A DNA stretch of 64,000 bases, from positions 62,001 to 126,000 of the forward strand of contig NZ_CP092362.2 in NCBI RefSeq assembly GCF_022370635.2, read 5' to 3'. This document shows, one piece after another, positions 24,684 through 32,855 of this stretch (positions are counted from its first letter, which is position 1; each line of letters begins with the position of its first letter). Source of the DNA: Mycolicibacterium crocinum. GTDB taxonomy: Bacteria; Actinomycetota; Actinomycetes; Mycobacteriales; Mycobacteriaceae. Under the pieces are notes generated by a model. It worked only from the letters and a program-made list of their open reading frames with translations, searched no databases and was not told where the DNA came from. Made by a program: the position numbers and the translations under genes.

Positions 24684-24754
24684 AACGCATTTCCCGGCAC
24701 CTCAACCAGCGTGTCGTCTACATCGTGGACAGTCTGCTCGGGCCCTCAGATAAC

Positions 24755-25776
24755 CAACGCGATCTTGAAGGCGGCGTCGGTTTTCTTCGCTGCCGAGCTC
24801 GACCGGCCCTGTCAGTAGTCGTGGAGTTCATCAGCGCTCACCAGCACACTCGGGTGGGCGCTGATGGTCTCAAGTGGGGTGTCGAGTCGATGTGCGCCGT
24901 GCTCTCGGAGTTCGGCGTCGCGATCGCCCCGTCGACGTATTACGCCCCCCGCGCCCGCGGTGGCCCCTCGAGGGCCGATTGGTCTGACGCGCAGGTGATC
25001 GATGCGATCTACCGGCTCCGTCAATCCAACCCGCTGTATCGGGTCCTGGGTGCTCGCAAGACATGGATTGTGTTGCGTACCAACGGACTCAATGTTTCGC
25101 GGTGCGTGGTGGAGCGGGTCATGCGGGAGATGGGCTGGCGCGGTGCGTGCAAGCGGCGCCGGGTCCGCACCACCGTCGCCGACCCGGCGGCGACACGGGC
25201 TCCAGATCATGTTCGGCGGCGGTTCGTCGCCGAGGCGCGCCTGACCGATTGTGGGTGGCTGATTTCACGTATTGCCGGACCCGGGCCGGCTGGGCTTATG
25301 CGGCGTTCGTCACCGATGTCTATGCCCGCAAGATCGTCGGCTGGAAGGTGGCTACCGAGATGACGCAGAAGCTGGTGACTGATGCGATCAGTCACGCGAT
25401 TGATACCAGAAAGCGTTCTGGTACAACATCTTTAGATTCACTTATCCACCACAGCGATGCGGGCTCTCAATACACCGCGGTGGCCTTCACTGAACGGTTG
25501 GCCGCTGAAGGGATCGTGCCGTCGATCGGTTCGGTCGGCGATAGTTTTGATAATGCTCTGGCCGAATCGGTGAACAGCAGCTACAAGACCGAGCTCATCG
25601 ACCACCAACCGCTCTACCCCGGCGCCACCGAGCTGTCCCTGGCCACCGCCGAATGGGTCGCCTTCTACAACCGCCAGCGACCCAACGGCTACTGCCAAGA
25701 CCTCACGCCGGACCGAGCTGAAGCGCTCTACTACCATCGCCAACGGCACCCTCACACCGAGGAGGCACTCAGATAA
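24755..25776 (+). pseudogene. IS3-family transposase orfA end plus orfB, frameshifted
   Basis: The 3' part of orfA (NAILKAASVFFAAELDRP) ends at TAG 24816-24818. OrfB follows in the -1 frame, as is normal for IS3 elements. OrfB starts VVEFISAHQHTRVGADGLKW and holds the DDE triad in WVADFTY, HHSDAGSQYT and NALAESVNSSYKTEL. A two-base insertion in GAGGCGCGCCTGACC (about 25235-25243, where GAGGCGCCTGACC is expected) shifts the frame between VAEA and DRLWVADF. With orfA also split 3.9 kb away, this element cannot move by itself. Confidence 0.85.
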
Positions 25777-25805
25777 GAGAACCTCCCGACACACCGGGGC
25801 GGATC

Positions 25806-27192
25806 GGGACTGTGGATCTAACGGTGTTTCCGGCACTGACACGCTGAGTGATGCTCGGCGAGAAAGGTGCCGTGATGACGACACTGGACGATGTGGCGAA
25901 GAAGAAGGCGGCTGAGCAGTCCGAAGGCCAGAAGGCTGCGGTCGAACTGGTCCGATTGGCCCAGGAGCAGGGCTTGTCGCTGACCGGGCCCGACGGGCTG
26001 CTCAAGCAGTTGACCAAGACGGTCCTCGAGACCGCGCTCAATGAGGAGATGACCGAGCACCTCGGCTATGAGAAACACGACCCGCCCGAGACGGGGTCGG
26101 GCAACATCCGCAACGGCACCCGCACCAAGACGGTGCTGACCGACACCACCGGCCCGGTCGAACTTGACGTGCCGCGCGATCGGGCATCGACCTTCGAGCC
26201 TCAGATCGTCAAGAAACGCCAACGTCGCCTGAACGGCGTGGACGAGGTCGTGCTGTCGCTGTACGCGAAGGGCTTGACCACCGGTGAGATCTCGGCGCAC
26301 TTCGCCGAGATCTACGGGGCGTCGGTATCCAAAGAGACGATCAGCCGCATCACCGACAAGGTGCTTGAGGAGATGAACGACTGGTCGGTGCGACCGCTGG
26401 ATGAAACCTACGCCGCGATCTTCATCGACGCGATCGTGGTCAAGGTCCGCGACGGCCAAGTCGCCAACCGGCCGTTCTACGCTGCCATCGGGGTCACCCT
26501 GGCCGGGGAACGCGACATCCTCGGCTTGTGGGCCGGCACCGGCGGGGAGGGCGCCAAGTTCTGGATGAGCGTGCTCACCGACCTACGCAACCGCGGCATC
26601 AAGGACACCTTCTTCGTCGTCTGCGACGGGCTCAAGGGACTGCCCGAGGTGGTGGGCAATGTGTGGCCGCAGGCGATCGTGCAGACGTGCATCATTCATC
26701 TGCTGCGCAACACTTTTCGGCTCACGTCCCGCAAGTACTGGGACGAGATCAAGCGCGACGTCAAGCCGATCTACACTGCGGTCAACGCGACCGCGGCTCG
26801 GGCGGCGTTCGACGAGCTGGCCGAGAAATGGGGGCAGCGCTACCCGGCAGTGATCCGGCTCTGGGACAACGCCTGGGCGGAGTTCATTCCGTTCCTGGAC
26901 TACGACGTGGAGATCCGGCGAGTGATCTGCTCGACGAACGCGATCGAGTCGCTCAACGCCCGCTACCGCCGCGCGATCAAGGCCCGCGGACACTTCCCCT
27001 CCGAGCAGGCGGCGCTCAAGTGCCTGTATCTGGTGACCCGATCACTGGACCCGACCGGTGTCGGCAGGGCACGATGGACGATGCGGTGGAAACCTGCCCT
27101 CAATGCGTTCGCGATCACCTTCGCCGACCGATTCCCGGCAGCCGAAACCTACTGATGAAAAACGCCGGAAACACCGTTAGCGAGATAGACCC
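25806..27192 (+). mobile_element. IS256-family insertion sequence 1, with 8-bp target duplication
   Basis: The element is 1,387 bp long. Its ends share CTAACGGTGTTTCCGGC (25818-25834, inverted at 27164-27180) inside longer imperfect repeats beginning GGGACTG and GGGTCTA. It is flanked by the perfect 8-bp direct repeat GGCGGATC (25798-25805 and 27193-27200), the usual IS256-family duplication. It landed near the right end of the IS3 element, just after IS3 orfB. The transposase is intact, so this copy could be active. Confidence 0.9.
25875..27155 (+). CDS. IS256-family transposase, intact
   Basis: This is a protein of 426 residues from ATG 25875, preceded by AGAAAGG; an upstream ATG at 25848 lacks such a site. 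It is a MutA/IS256 transposase with the DDE residues in AIFIDAIVVKVRDGQV, FFVVCDGLKGLPEVV and CSTNAIESLNARYRRA. Length is typical (about 400-430). Cut-and-paste or circle-forming transposition with 8-9 bp target repeats is known for the family. It is clearly different in sequence from the second IS256-type element found at 56739 and 62951. Confidence 0.93.
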   Translation: MTTLDDVAKKKAAEQSEGQKAAVELVRLAQEQGLSLTGPDGLLKQLTKTVLETALNEEMTEHLGYEKHDPPETGSGNIRNGTRTKTVLTDTTGPVELDVPRDRASTFEPQIVKKRQRRLNGVDEVVLSLYAKGLTTGEISAHFAEIYGASVSKETISRITDKVLEEMNDWSVRPLDETYAAIFIDAIVVKVRDGQVANRPFYAAIGVTLAGERDILGLWAGTGGEGAKFWMSVLTDLRNRGIKDTFFVVCDGLKGLPEVVGNVWPQAIVQTCIIHLLRNTFRLTSRKYWDEIKRDVKPIYTAVNATAARAAFDELAEKWGQRYPAVIRLWDNAWAEFIPFLDYDVEIRRVICSTNAIESLNARYRRAIKARGHFPSEQAALKCLYLVTRSLDPTGVGRARWTMRWKPALNAFAITFADRFPAAETY

Positions 27193-27200
27193 GGCGGATC

Positions 27201-27554
27201 ATGATTTTCAGCCGCCGTTGACAAGGCCGTCTTCATGTAGCTCTATGGGGGAAGTGACGCGGAGGTCAGAGATCTCGACCAGCGGTTCATGACCGTCAGC
27301 AACCGAGGAGTCTCAGTCTTCATATCAGCGGTCCGCTGGCTGCGTGTGGTTAGAGAGCGATCGGTCTTGCGGCTGGCTACGTTTCAAGCTGACGCCGACG
27401 CCGCAGTGACTCCCTACGCGAAAAGATCTGGCTAGCGTCGTGAGATCCGCGTGAATCGGAGTTCTGGAAGCGCTGCGCGGATAGACCTGTCATTCCTCGC
27501 CAAGGAACCTAGTGATGTGAATGCAGCGATGTGCATCACAGAAGGGGCGAGAGT
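27201..27554 (+). promoter_or_regulatory. Upstream region of dioxygenase operon 1 with a direct-repeat site
   Basis: This 354-bp stretch has no gene; its left edge is the end of the IS3 element. TTGACA (27218-27223), followed after 17 bases by CTCTAT, is a possible promoter at the IS junction. GATGTGAAT (27514-27522) and GATGTGCAT (27528-27536) are near-identical repeats 14 bp apart, just upstream of the first gene. Tandem direct repeats of this kind are typical of AraC-family sites, and an AraC regulator is encoded downstream of the operon. Confidence 0.45.
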
Positions 27555-28406
27555 GTGAGCTGGTTGACAGGGCGGGTTGCACTGGTGACCGGTGGGGCGG
27601 CCGGAATCGGCTTGGCTGTGGTGGAGCGGTTTTTGTCCGAGGGCGCACAAGTGGGTGTGTTGGATCGCTCGGTAGGCGACCTGGCCGGCCTCGGCTACGC
27701 CGACCGCAAACTGAGAGCGGTAACAGGTGACGTGACCTCGTACGCCGACAATGTCAGGGCGGTACACGAGACGGTTGATGCGTTCGGAAAGCTCGATGTG
27801 TTCGTCGGCAATGCCGGGATCTTCGATTACTTTGCGTCCCTGATGAGTTTCGACGGAGACGACCTCGGCGGTGCTTTCGACGAGATCTTCTCGGTAAACG
27901 TCAAGGGCTACCTCCTTGGCGCCAGGGCCGCGGTTCCTGAACTCCTCAAGAGCGATGCGCCGAGCATCATCTTCACCGTATCCAACTCTGGTTTCTATAC
28001 CTCCGGTGGCGGCCCGCTATACACCGCGTCTAAGCACGCCGTCGTTGGCGTGGTGCGTGAACTGGCATACGAGTTGGCGCCGAAGATCCGGGTGAACGGA
28101 GTCGCGCCCGGCGGCACGATAACAGGATTGCGTGGCATCGAAGACCTGGGTCAGGGCGAAACCGTGTTGTCGTCGGTGCCCGGCATCGCCGACATGATGA
28201 GCACGACGAATCCTCTGCAGTACGCCCAGCAGCCTGCCGATCATGCCGGCCTGTACGTGCTGCTCGCGTCGGCGGACAACTCACGCGCGGTGACCGGCGT
28301 CGTCATCAACAGTGACGGTGGTTTGGGCGTGCGCGGAATGAATCAGCCGGCCGGAGGACTGGGACTTGCCGCCAACGTCGCCCGGACCGACTTACCGACA
28401 GCATGA
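27555..28406 (+). CDS. cis-Dihydrodiol dehydrogenase (SDR family), operon 1
   Basis: This protein of 283 residues starts at GTG 27555 behind AAGGGG. It is a classical short-chain dehydrogenase: VTGGAAGIGLAVVERF binds NAD, VGNAGIFDYF is the N-A-G motif, and YTASKHAVVGVVRELAYELA holds the catalytic Tyr and Lys. The family pattern (HcaB/BphB/PhtB-like) and the dioxygenase genes that follow indicate oxidation of an arene cis-dihydrodiol to a catechol-type diol with NAD. The gene order dehydrogenase-alpha-beta-ferredoxin-reductase is that of the phthalate operon phtBAaAbAcAd of Arthrobacter, but the substrate is not proven. Confidence 0.85.
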   Translation: MSWLTGRVALVTGGAAGIGLAVVERFLSEGAQVGVLDRSVGDLAGLGYADRKLRAVTGDVTSYADNVRAVHETVDAFGKLDVFVGNAGIFDYFASLMSFDGDDLGGAFDEIFSVNVKGYLLGARAAVPELLKSDAPSIIFTVSNSGFYTSGGGPLYTASKHAVVGVVRELAYELAPKIRVNGVAPGGTITGLRGIEDLGQGETVLSSVPGIADMMSTTNPLQYAQQPADHAGLYVLLASADNSRAVTGVVINSDGGLGVRGMNQPAGGLGLAANVARTDLPTA

Positions 28407-28556
28407 AAGACCTACACAGATGTTGGTGACATCCCTGGATTATTCAGACTTCGCGTCACCCGACCCGAAGGAGCGGGTTTGGCGACACACACCCCACTTT
28501 TATGTACCACAGCCCAAAAGCAATGCGGCGCAGCCGAAAACACAAGAGGAGATCAA

Positions 28557-29963
28557 ATGTCCGTTGTCGGAGACAAGAGCGACATTCAGCAACTGATTGC
28601 AGCGGGTCAAGAAGGACTTGCCAGGGGCCGAATGCCTGCCGGACTGGTCGCCAATGCTGAACTCCACGCGCTCGAAGCCGAGCGGGTGTTCGGCCGGTGC
28701 TGGCAGTTCCTGGCCCACGAAACGGAGGTACCTCAGGCCGGGGATTACGTGGTGCGATACCTAGGCGGCGGTTCGATCATCGTCGTCCGCGGCGAGGATG
28801 GCGAAGTGCGGGCGATGGCGAATTCGTGTCGGCACCGCGGAACACTGCTGTGCCGCACGGAGATGGGTAACACCTCGCATTTCCGCTGCCCCTATCACGG
28901 GTGGACCTACCGGAATACCGGAGCCCTCGCGGGCGTGCCCGCACAAGAAGAGGTCTACGGAGTCGAGATGGACAAGAACGAGTGGAGTTTGACCCAGGTC
29001 CCGCGTCTGGAGAACTACGGCGGCCTGATCTTTGGTTGCCTGGACGAGAACGCACCACCTCTGGCCGACTACTTGGGCGATATGACCTGGTATCTCGACC
29101 TGATCAGCAAGAAAACCCAGGGTGGTCTGGAGGTGCGTGGTGAGCCGCAGCGTTGGATTATCGACTCCAACTGGAAGCTCGGCGCGGACAATTTTGTCGG
29201 GGACGCCTACCACACGTTGATGACGCACCGTTCGGCGGTGGAACTGGGTCTGGCGCCGCCCGATCCGAAATTCGCGTCGCAGCCCGCCCATATCAGCCTC
29301 TCCAACGGTCACGGGCTTGGCGTCCTCGGTGTGCCACCGGGTCAACCAATGCCGCCCTTTATGAACTATCCGCGAGAGGTCGTCGACGGGCTCGCCGAGG
29401 CTTACGGCGACCAGGACCAGGCAGATATTCTGCAGGGGACGGCCTTCATCCACGGAACGGTCTTTCCCAACCTTTCTTTCCTCAACGTCCTCATCGGTAA
29501 GGACCAGCAGTCAATGCCGGTGCCGATGCTGACGTTTCGGCTGTGGCGTCCATTGACGCACGACACGATGGAAGTATGGTCGTGGTTTCTCGTCGAAAAG
29601 GACGCCCCAGAAGACTTCAAACAACAGTCGTACGAGACCTACGTCCGAACCTTCGGCATTTCCGGCGTGTTCGAACAGGATGACGCCGAGACCTGGCGCT
29701 CGATCACTGCGGGAACTCAGGGCATTCTCGCCGGCAGCCAGATGCTCAACTTCGAAATGGGCCTGGGCGTGCTGGGCAGAGACGACACATGGAAGGGGCC
29801 CGGTCGACCCCTGGCCAGCGGGTACGCAGAGCGCAACCAACGTGAGTTCTGGGCCCGCCTGCTGGAGTTGATCGCCGACTCAGGCGACGGCGCGAGCGCA
29901 CATGGCTCACAACCTCAAGCCCGCATGCAGTCTCTGGCCGGCGGCGCGGAGGCAGCCTCGTGA
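28557..29963 (+). CDS. Rieske ring-hydroxylating dioxygenase alpha subunit, operon 1
   Basis: This is a protein of 468 residues from ATG 28557 behind AGAGGAG; the longer upstream frame lacks such a site. The [2Fe-2S] ligands are C91, H93, C111 and H114 (NSCRHRGTLL, CPYHGWTY). DNFVGDAYHTLMTH gives the bridging Asp (D216) and the iron ligands H219 and H224. Together with the beta subunit, ferredoxin and reductase it would insert both atoms of O2 into an aromatic ring. Candidate substrates from context are phthalate or a PAH acid. Confidence 0.88.
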   Translation: MSVVGDKSDIQQLIAAGQEGLARGRMPAGLVANAELHALEAERVFGRCWQFLAHETEVPQAGDYVVRYLGGGSIIVVRGEDGEVRAMANSCRHRGTLLCRTEMGNTSHFRCPYHGWTYRNTGALAGVPAQEEVYGVEMDKNEWSLTQVPRLENYGGLIFGCLDENAPPLADYLGDMTWYLDLISKKTQGGLEVRGEPQRWIIDSNWKLGADNFVGDAYHTLMTHRSAVELGLAPPDPKFASQPAHISLSNGHGLGVLGVPPGQPMPPFMNYPREVVDGLAEAYGDQDQADILQGTAFIHGTVFPNLSFLNVLIGKDQQSMPVPMLTFRLWRPLTHDTMEVWSWFLVEKDAPEDFKQQSYETYVRTFGISGVFEQDDAETWRSITAGTQGILAGSQMLNFEMGLGVLGRDDTWKGPGRPLASGYAERNQREFWARLLELIADSGDGASAHGSQPQARMQSLAGGAEAAS

Positions 29964-30024
29964 GGCATCGTGAAATACGTTATCCCGCAACCAAAGTCAA
30001 TCGAATCACCAAGGATGGTGTGCC

Positions 30025-30543
30025 ATGGTAGCAACTCTCGAACAGCAGGTACTCCTCCGCAGCGAGGTAGAGGACTTCTTATTCGAACAGGCGGAATTGC
30101 TCGACGAGGGCCGGTTTCACGAGTGGCTGGGATTGTGCACCGAAGACATCCGCTACATCATCCCGGTACGCCTCAGCAGAGAACGCGCCAATGGCGAAGG
30201 GAATTCGTCGACAATGACGCATTGGGATGACGACTACGCAGGATTGCAGTTGCGGGTTCTGCGGTTGGACACCGAATATGCATGGGCTGAAGATCCGCCC
30301 TCACGGATCCGACACAACGTGTCGAATGTGCGGGTGCGCCCCGCGTCCGAGCCGGACGAATACGATGTCCGATCCAACGTGCTCGTGTTCCGCAACAGGG
30401 GGGACAGCCCTAAGTACGATCTCATCTCCGCGAAGCGCCAAGACGTCATCCGGCGGTGTGAGACGGGCCTGCGACTGGCGAGCCGACGGGTGGTGCTCGA
30501 TCACGCCGTCCTCGGCACGCACAACCTGGCCTTCTTTTTCTAG
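30025..30543 (+). CDS. Ring-hydroxylating dioxygenase beta subunit, operon 1
   Basis: This protein of 172 residues has the SnoaL/NTF2-like cone fold of small dioxygenase subunits: EVEDFLFEQAELLDEGRFHEWLGL, YIIPVR, HWDDDYAGLQLRVLRLDTEYAWAEDPPSRIRHNVSNV and the C-terminal ARRVVLDH-type strand (ASRRVVLDHAVLGTHNLAFFF). It is structural in the alpha3-beta3 hexamer. It follows the alpha gene by 61 bp and precedes the small protein gene by 46 bp. Confidence 0.88.
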   Translation: MVATLEQQVLLRSEVEDFLFEQAELLDEGRFHEWLGLCTEDIRYIIPVRLSRERANGEGNSSTMTHWDDDYAGLQLRVLRLDTEYAWAEDPPSRIRHNVSNVRVRPASEPDEYDVRSNVLVFRNRGDSPKYDLISAKRQDVIRRCETGLRLASRRVVLDHAVLGTHNLAFFF

Positions 30544-30589
30544 CGGTGGCATTGAGCCTGTATCGCTTATCCCCCAGAAAGGTTCAGAC

Positions 30590-30808
30590 GTGACCCGCGA
30601 GCCCGAGATGACAACGACTATCGCGAACGAGTTCGCCGTAGTCACCGTCGACAAGGTGTACACCCGCAACGGAGAGCGGTTGGAGATTGCCAGTCCCCGC
30701 CTCGGTTTCCGGATCCAGCTCGATCCACTAGAACTCGAGAGTCTGTCATGGCAAACCAAGGAGAGCTTTTCTCGGTTGCTTCAGGACCCTTTCGGTCCGG
30801 GCCATTAA
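30590..30808 (+). CDS. Small unnamed protein of dioxygenase operons, copy 1
   Basis: This protein of 72 residues starts at GTG 30590, preceded by AGAAAGG. It reads IANEFAVVTVDKVYTRNGER, then LEIASPRLGFRIQLDPLELE and SLSWQ. The gene at 46783 in operon 2 encodes a clear relative (IANEFAEVVVRRVDTRNGAR, LDALEAEALTWQ), in both cases directly after the beta subunit. Similar short proteins in actinobacteria carry the label dihydrodiol dehydrogenase, which cannot be right at this size with no nucleotide fold. A role in assembly or electron transfer of the dioxygenase is a guess. Confidence 0.7.
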   Translation: MTREPEMTTTIANEFAVVTVDKVYTRNGERLEIASPRLGFRIQLDPLELESLSWQTKESFSRLLQDPFGPGH

Positions 30809-30919
30809 GGGGCCAGATTGGCCACCGTGGCGGCCCTCCACTTCACGGATCGTCGAAAGGACGTCTGTTTTGAGAACAGCTCGACTCGAACCCATGCGAT
30901 ACGCGAGGTCTGGGCACAA

Positions 30920-31129
30920 GTGATTCATGCAGAAGTCGATCCACGCCGGTGCTGCGGCTACCGCTTATGCCTGGACGTCGCGCCAGGTGTCTTCGCGATC
31001 AATTCGGCTGGAAAGGCAGAATCAGTCGTAAGCGACATTCCGGCTGATCAAGAGCAGGCCGCCCGCGCTGCCGCGCAGGAATGCCCGTCGGCAGCGATCA
31101 CCATTCGCGCTGCCGGACCCCAGCAATGA
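30920..31129 (+). CDS. Single-cluster ferredoxin, operon 1
   Basis: The start is placed at GTG 30920 (MIHAEVDPRRCCGYRLC), giving 69 residues like its operon 2 relative; a TTG at 30818 would add 34 residues that do not resemble a ferredoxin. The cluster motif is C-C-G-Y-R-L-C with a distant C-P in AQECPSAAITI, the pattern of [3Fe-4S] or [4Fe-4S] single-cluster ferredoxins that serve actinobacterial P450s and phthalate-type dioxygenases. The product carries electrons from the reductase encoded immediately downstream, with which the gene overlaps by ATGA. Confidence 0.75.
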   Translation: MIHAEVDPRRCCGYRLCLDVAPGVFAINSAGKAESVVSDIPADQEQAARAAAQECPSAAITIRAAGPQQ

Positions 31130-32367
31130 CACAGCGCACAGTCGTTCTGATCGGCGGCGGACTAGCGGCCGTGCACGCTGCCGAGACGTTGCGCGAGGAG
31201 GGTTTCGACGGAAAAATCTATCTGTTCTCCGCAGAAGCTCACTTCCCGTACGACCGCCCCCCGCTGTCCAAGGGGATGCTCACCGGGGCAGTCACCGTCG
31301 ATGACTGTTCGCTGAGGTTGCCGTCGTGGTATGCCGACCGCCAGATCGACATGATGCTCGGCGCGCGGGTCGACGCGCTCGACGTCCGAAACCGGTCTGT
31401 TCGGCTGGCTTCCGGAGGTGTGGTCGCTTTCGATCTCGCCCTATTGGCTACCGGCGCACGGGTACGGTGGCCAGGTCGGCTGTGTGTGGAATCGGACAAG
31501 GTGCTCCCGCTACGCACTCTCGACGATGCCCTTGCCATCAGGTCGCATCTTGTCGCAGGCGCTTCGGTCGCCGTTGTCGGTGGCGGATTCATCGGCGCTG
31601 AACTCGCCTCGAGCGCTCGCGAACTAGGTTGCCAGGTAACGATGTTCGAAGCGGCATCGGCACCCTTTTACCGCACACTCGGTCACACGGTGGGCGTGAT
31701 ATTCGCCGAGTTTTACACCGACCATGGAGTCGTAGTCACGACAGACGTGCCGATCGCCGAGGTGTGCACTGAAGCAGACGGGGTTCGGATCACCGCCGGC
31801 GACGGCCGGGTATGGCATGTCGACGTGGCTGTGATTGGAGTCGGCGCCGACCCGAACGTCGAGCTGGCCGCGGCGGCCGGATTGCAGGTCTCGGACGGTG
31901 TCGAGGTCGATGAGCACTGCGCGACCTCGGCACCGCACGTGTATGCGGCAGGCGATGTCGTGAACCGCCCGGAGCCCATCTTTGGCGGTCGAACCCGAGT
32001 CGAGCACTGGCAGAATGCCCAGCAAATGGGGATTGCGGCTGCGCGAGCCATGTTGGGACGCAACGAAGTATTCGCCGACGCGCCGTGGTTCTGGTCTGAC
32101 CAATTCGGGTTGAACATCCAGGTCGCTGGATTTCCGCAGCGTGCGGACCGGGTCATTACGCGGGGCAGCCTCGCCTCGGATACGTTCACCGCCTACTACT
32201 TGCACGGCACCGCGCTGGTGGGGGTGCTCGGGGTCAATGCGACGAAAGATGTGCATCTGGGTCGCCGACTGATCGGCGAACGGGTCATCGTCAACACCGG
32301 AGTTCTCGCCGATGGAACCGCGCAACTCAGCGATGCTGTGGTGGACGCCGCGTGCTCCATGAGCTGA
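31126..32367 (+). CDS. FAD-dependent ferredoxin reductase, operon 1
   Basis: This is a protein of 413 residues, overlapping the ferredoxin stop. VVLIGGGLAAVHAAETLREEG binds FAD, VAVVGGGFIGAELASSARELG binds NAD(P)H, and APHVYAAGDVVNRPEP is the second FAD motif; FPYDRPPLSKGML is typical of BphA4/PhtAd-type reductases. It transfers electrons from NADH to the ferredoxin. It is the last gene of operon 1. Confidence 0.88.
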   Translation: MTQRTVVLIGGGLAAVHAAETLREEGFDGKIYLFSAEAHFPYDRPPLSKGMLTGAVTVDDCSLRLPSWYADRQIDMMLGARVDALDVRNRSVRLASGGVVAFDLALLATGARVRWPGRLCVESDKVLPLRTLDDALAIRSHLVAGASVAVVGGGFIGAELASSARELGCQVTMFEAASAPFYRTLGHTVGVIFAEFYTDHGVVVTTDVPIAEVCTEADGVRITAGDGRVWHVDVAVIGVGADPNVELAAAAGLQVSDGVEVDEHCATSAPHVYAAGDVVNRPEPIFGGRTRVEHWQNAQQMGIAAARAMLGRNEVFADAPWFWSDQFGLNIQVAGFPQRADRVITRGSLASDTFTAYYLHGTALVGVLGVNATKDVHLGRRLIGERVIVNTGVLADGTAQLSDAVVDAACSMS

Positions 32368-32855
32368 CCGTGAGCTGACGTCCCTGCCGCCCGGCGGATG
32401 TTCGACACCTGCACACACAGCATCGAAATCACCAACACCTGAGCCGTTGCCCGACGCTGGGTATACACCAGGCGATCCGCGATCAACGGCACTGGCCGCA
32501 GGCTTTCGCGACGCGATGCTTTCCTGGTAGGCCGCATCGAGGATCGCGGCACTCCCGCCGTGTCCTCGCCTGCGTCGGCATCGACCGGATCAAGGCCGAC
32601 ACCTTGAGGCATACGTTCGGAGAGTCTCGTGCTTCTGCCGAACTCGAGCCGCGATGAGCAGTTCGTCATAGTGTCGTTAAGCAACGAGAGTCACCATTAA
32701 GAACTACTCTCTGCTGGACGGAAACGGTACGGGACAGTATGGTCCATGCACGGTGTGTGACGCACCACACTGCGCGCCAGTGACACCGTCGGCCTCCGTG
32801 CCCGGGGGAGCGGAAGATCTGCAGGAAGCTAGGTTTTGCGGAGCGGAAAAGCGAG
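32368..32855. other. 488-bp intergenic stretch, possible transposase relic and AraC-gene promoter
   Basis: On the minus strand about 32390-32510 reads RRESLRPVPLIADRLVYTQR and onward, which vaguely recalls the C-terminal end of IS1380-type transposases (arginine-rich then hydrophobic), but it is short and unsupported by a motif. GTGTGTGACGCACCACAC (32753-32770), with 5-bp inverted arms GTGTG and CACAC, lies 85 bp before the AraC gene and may be a regulator site. Nothing else is recognised. Confidence 0.3.

Larger units (their letters stand above)
20837..24754 (-). mobile_element. Minimal Tn554-type transposon (TnpA, TnpB, TnpC only)
   Basis: This 3.9-kb unit contains only three leftward recombinase genes. 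Its ends are matching inverted sequences: GTTATCT at 20837-20843 and AGATAAC at 24748-24754, each next to GGGCC. Flanking sequence joins cleanly: AAGCGGGCCAA on the left and CAACGCGATCTTGAAGG on the right rebuild an uninterrupted IS3 orfA (ELKRAN-AILKAASVFF). No target duplication is seen apart from the shared CAA, as expected of Tn554-type site-specific insertion. No resistance or other cargo gene is present. Confidence 0.8.
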
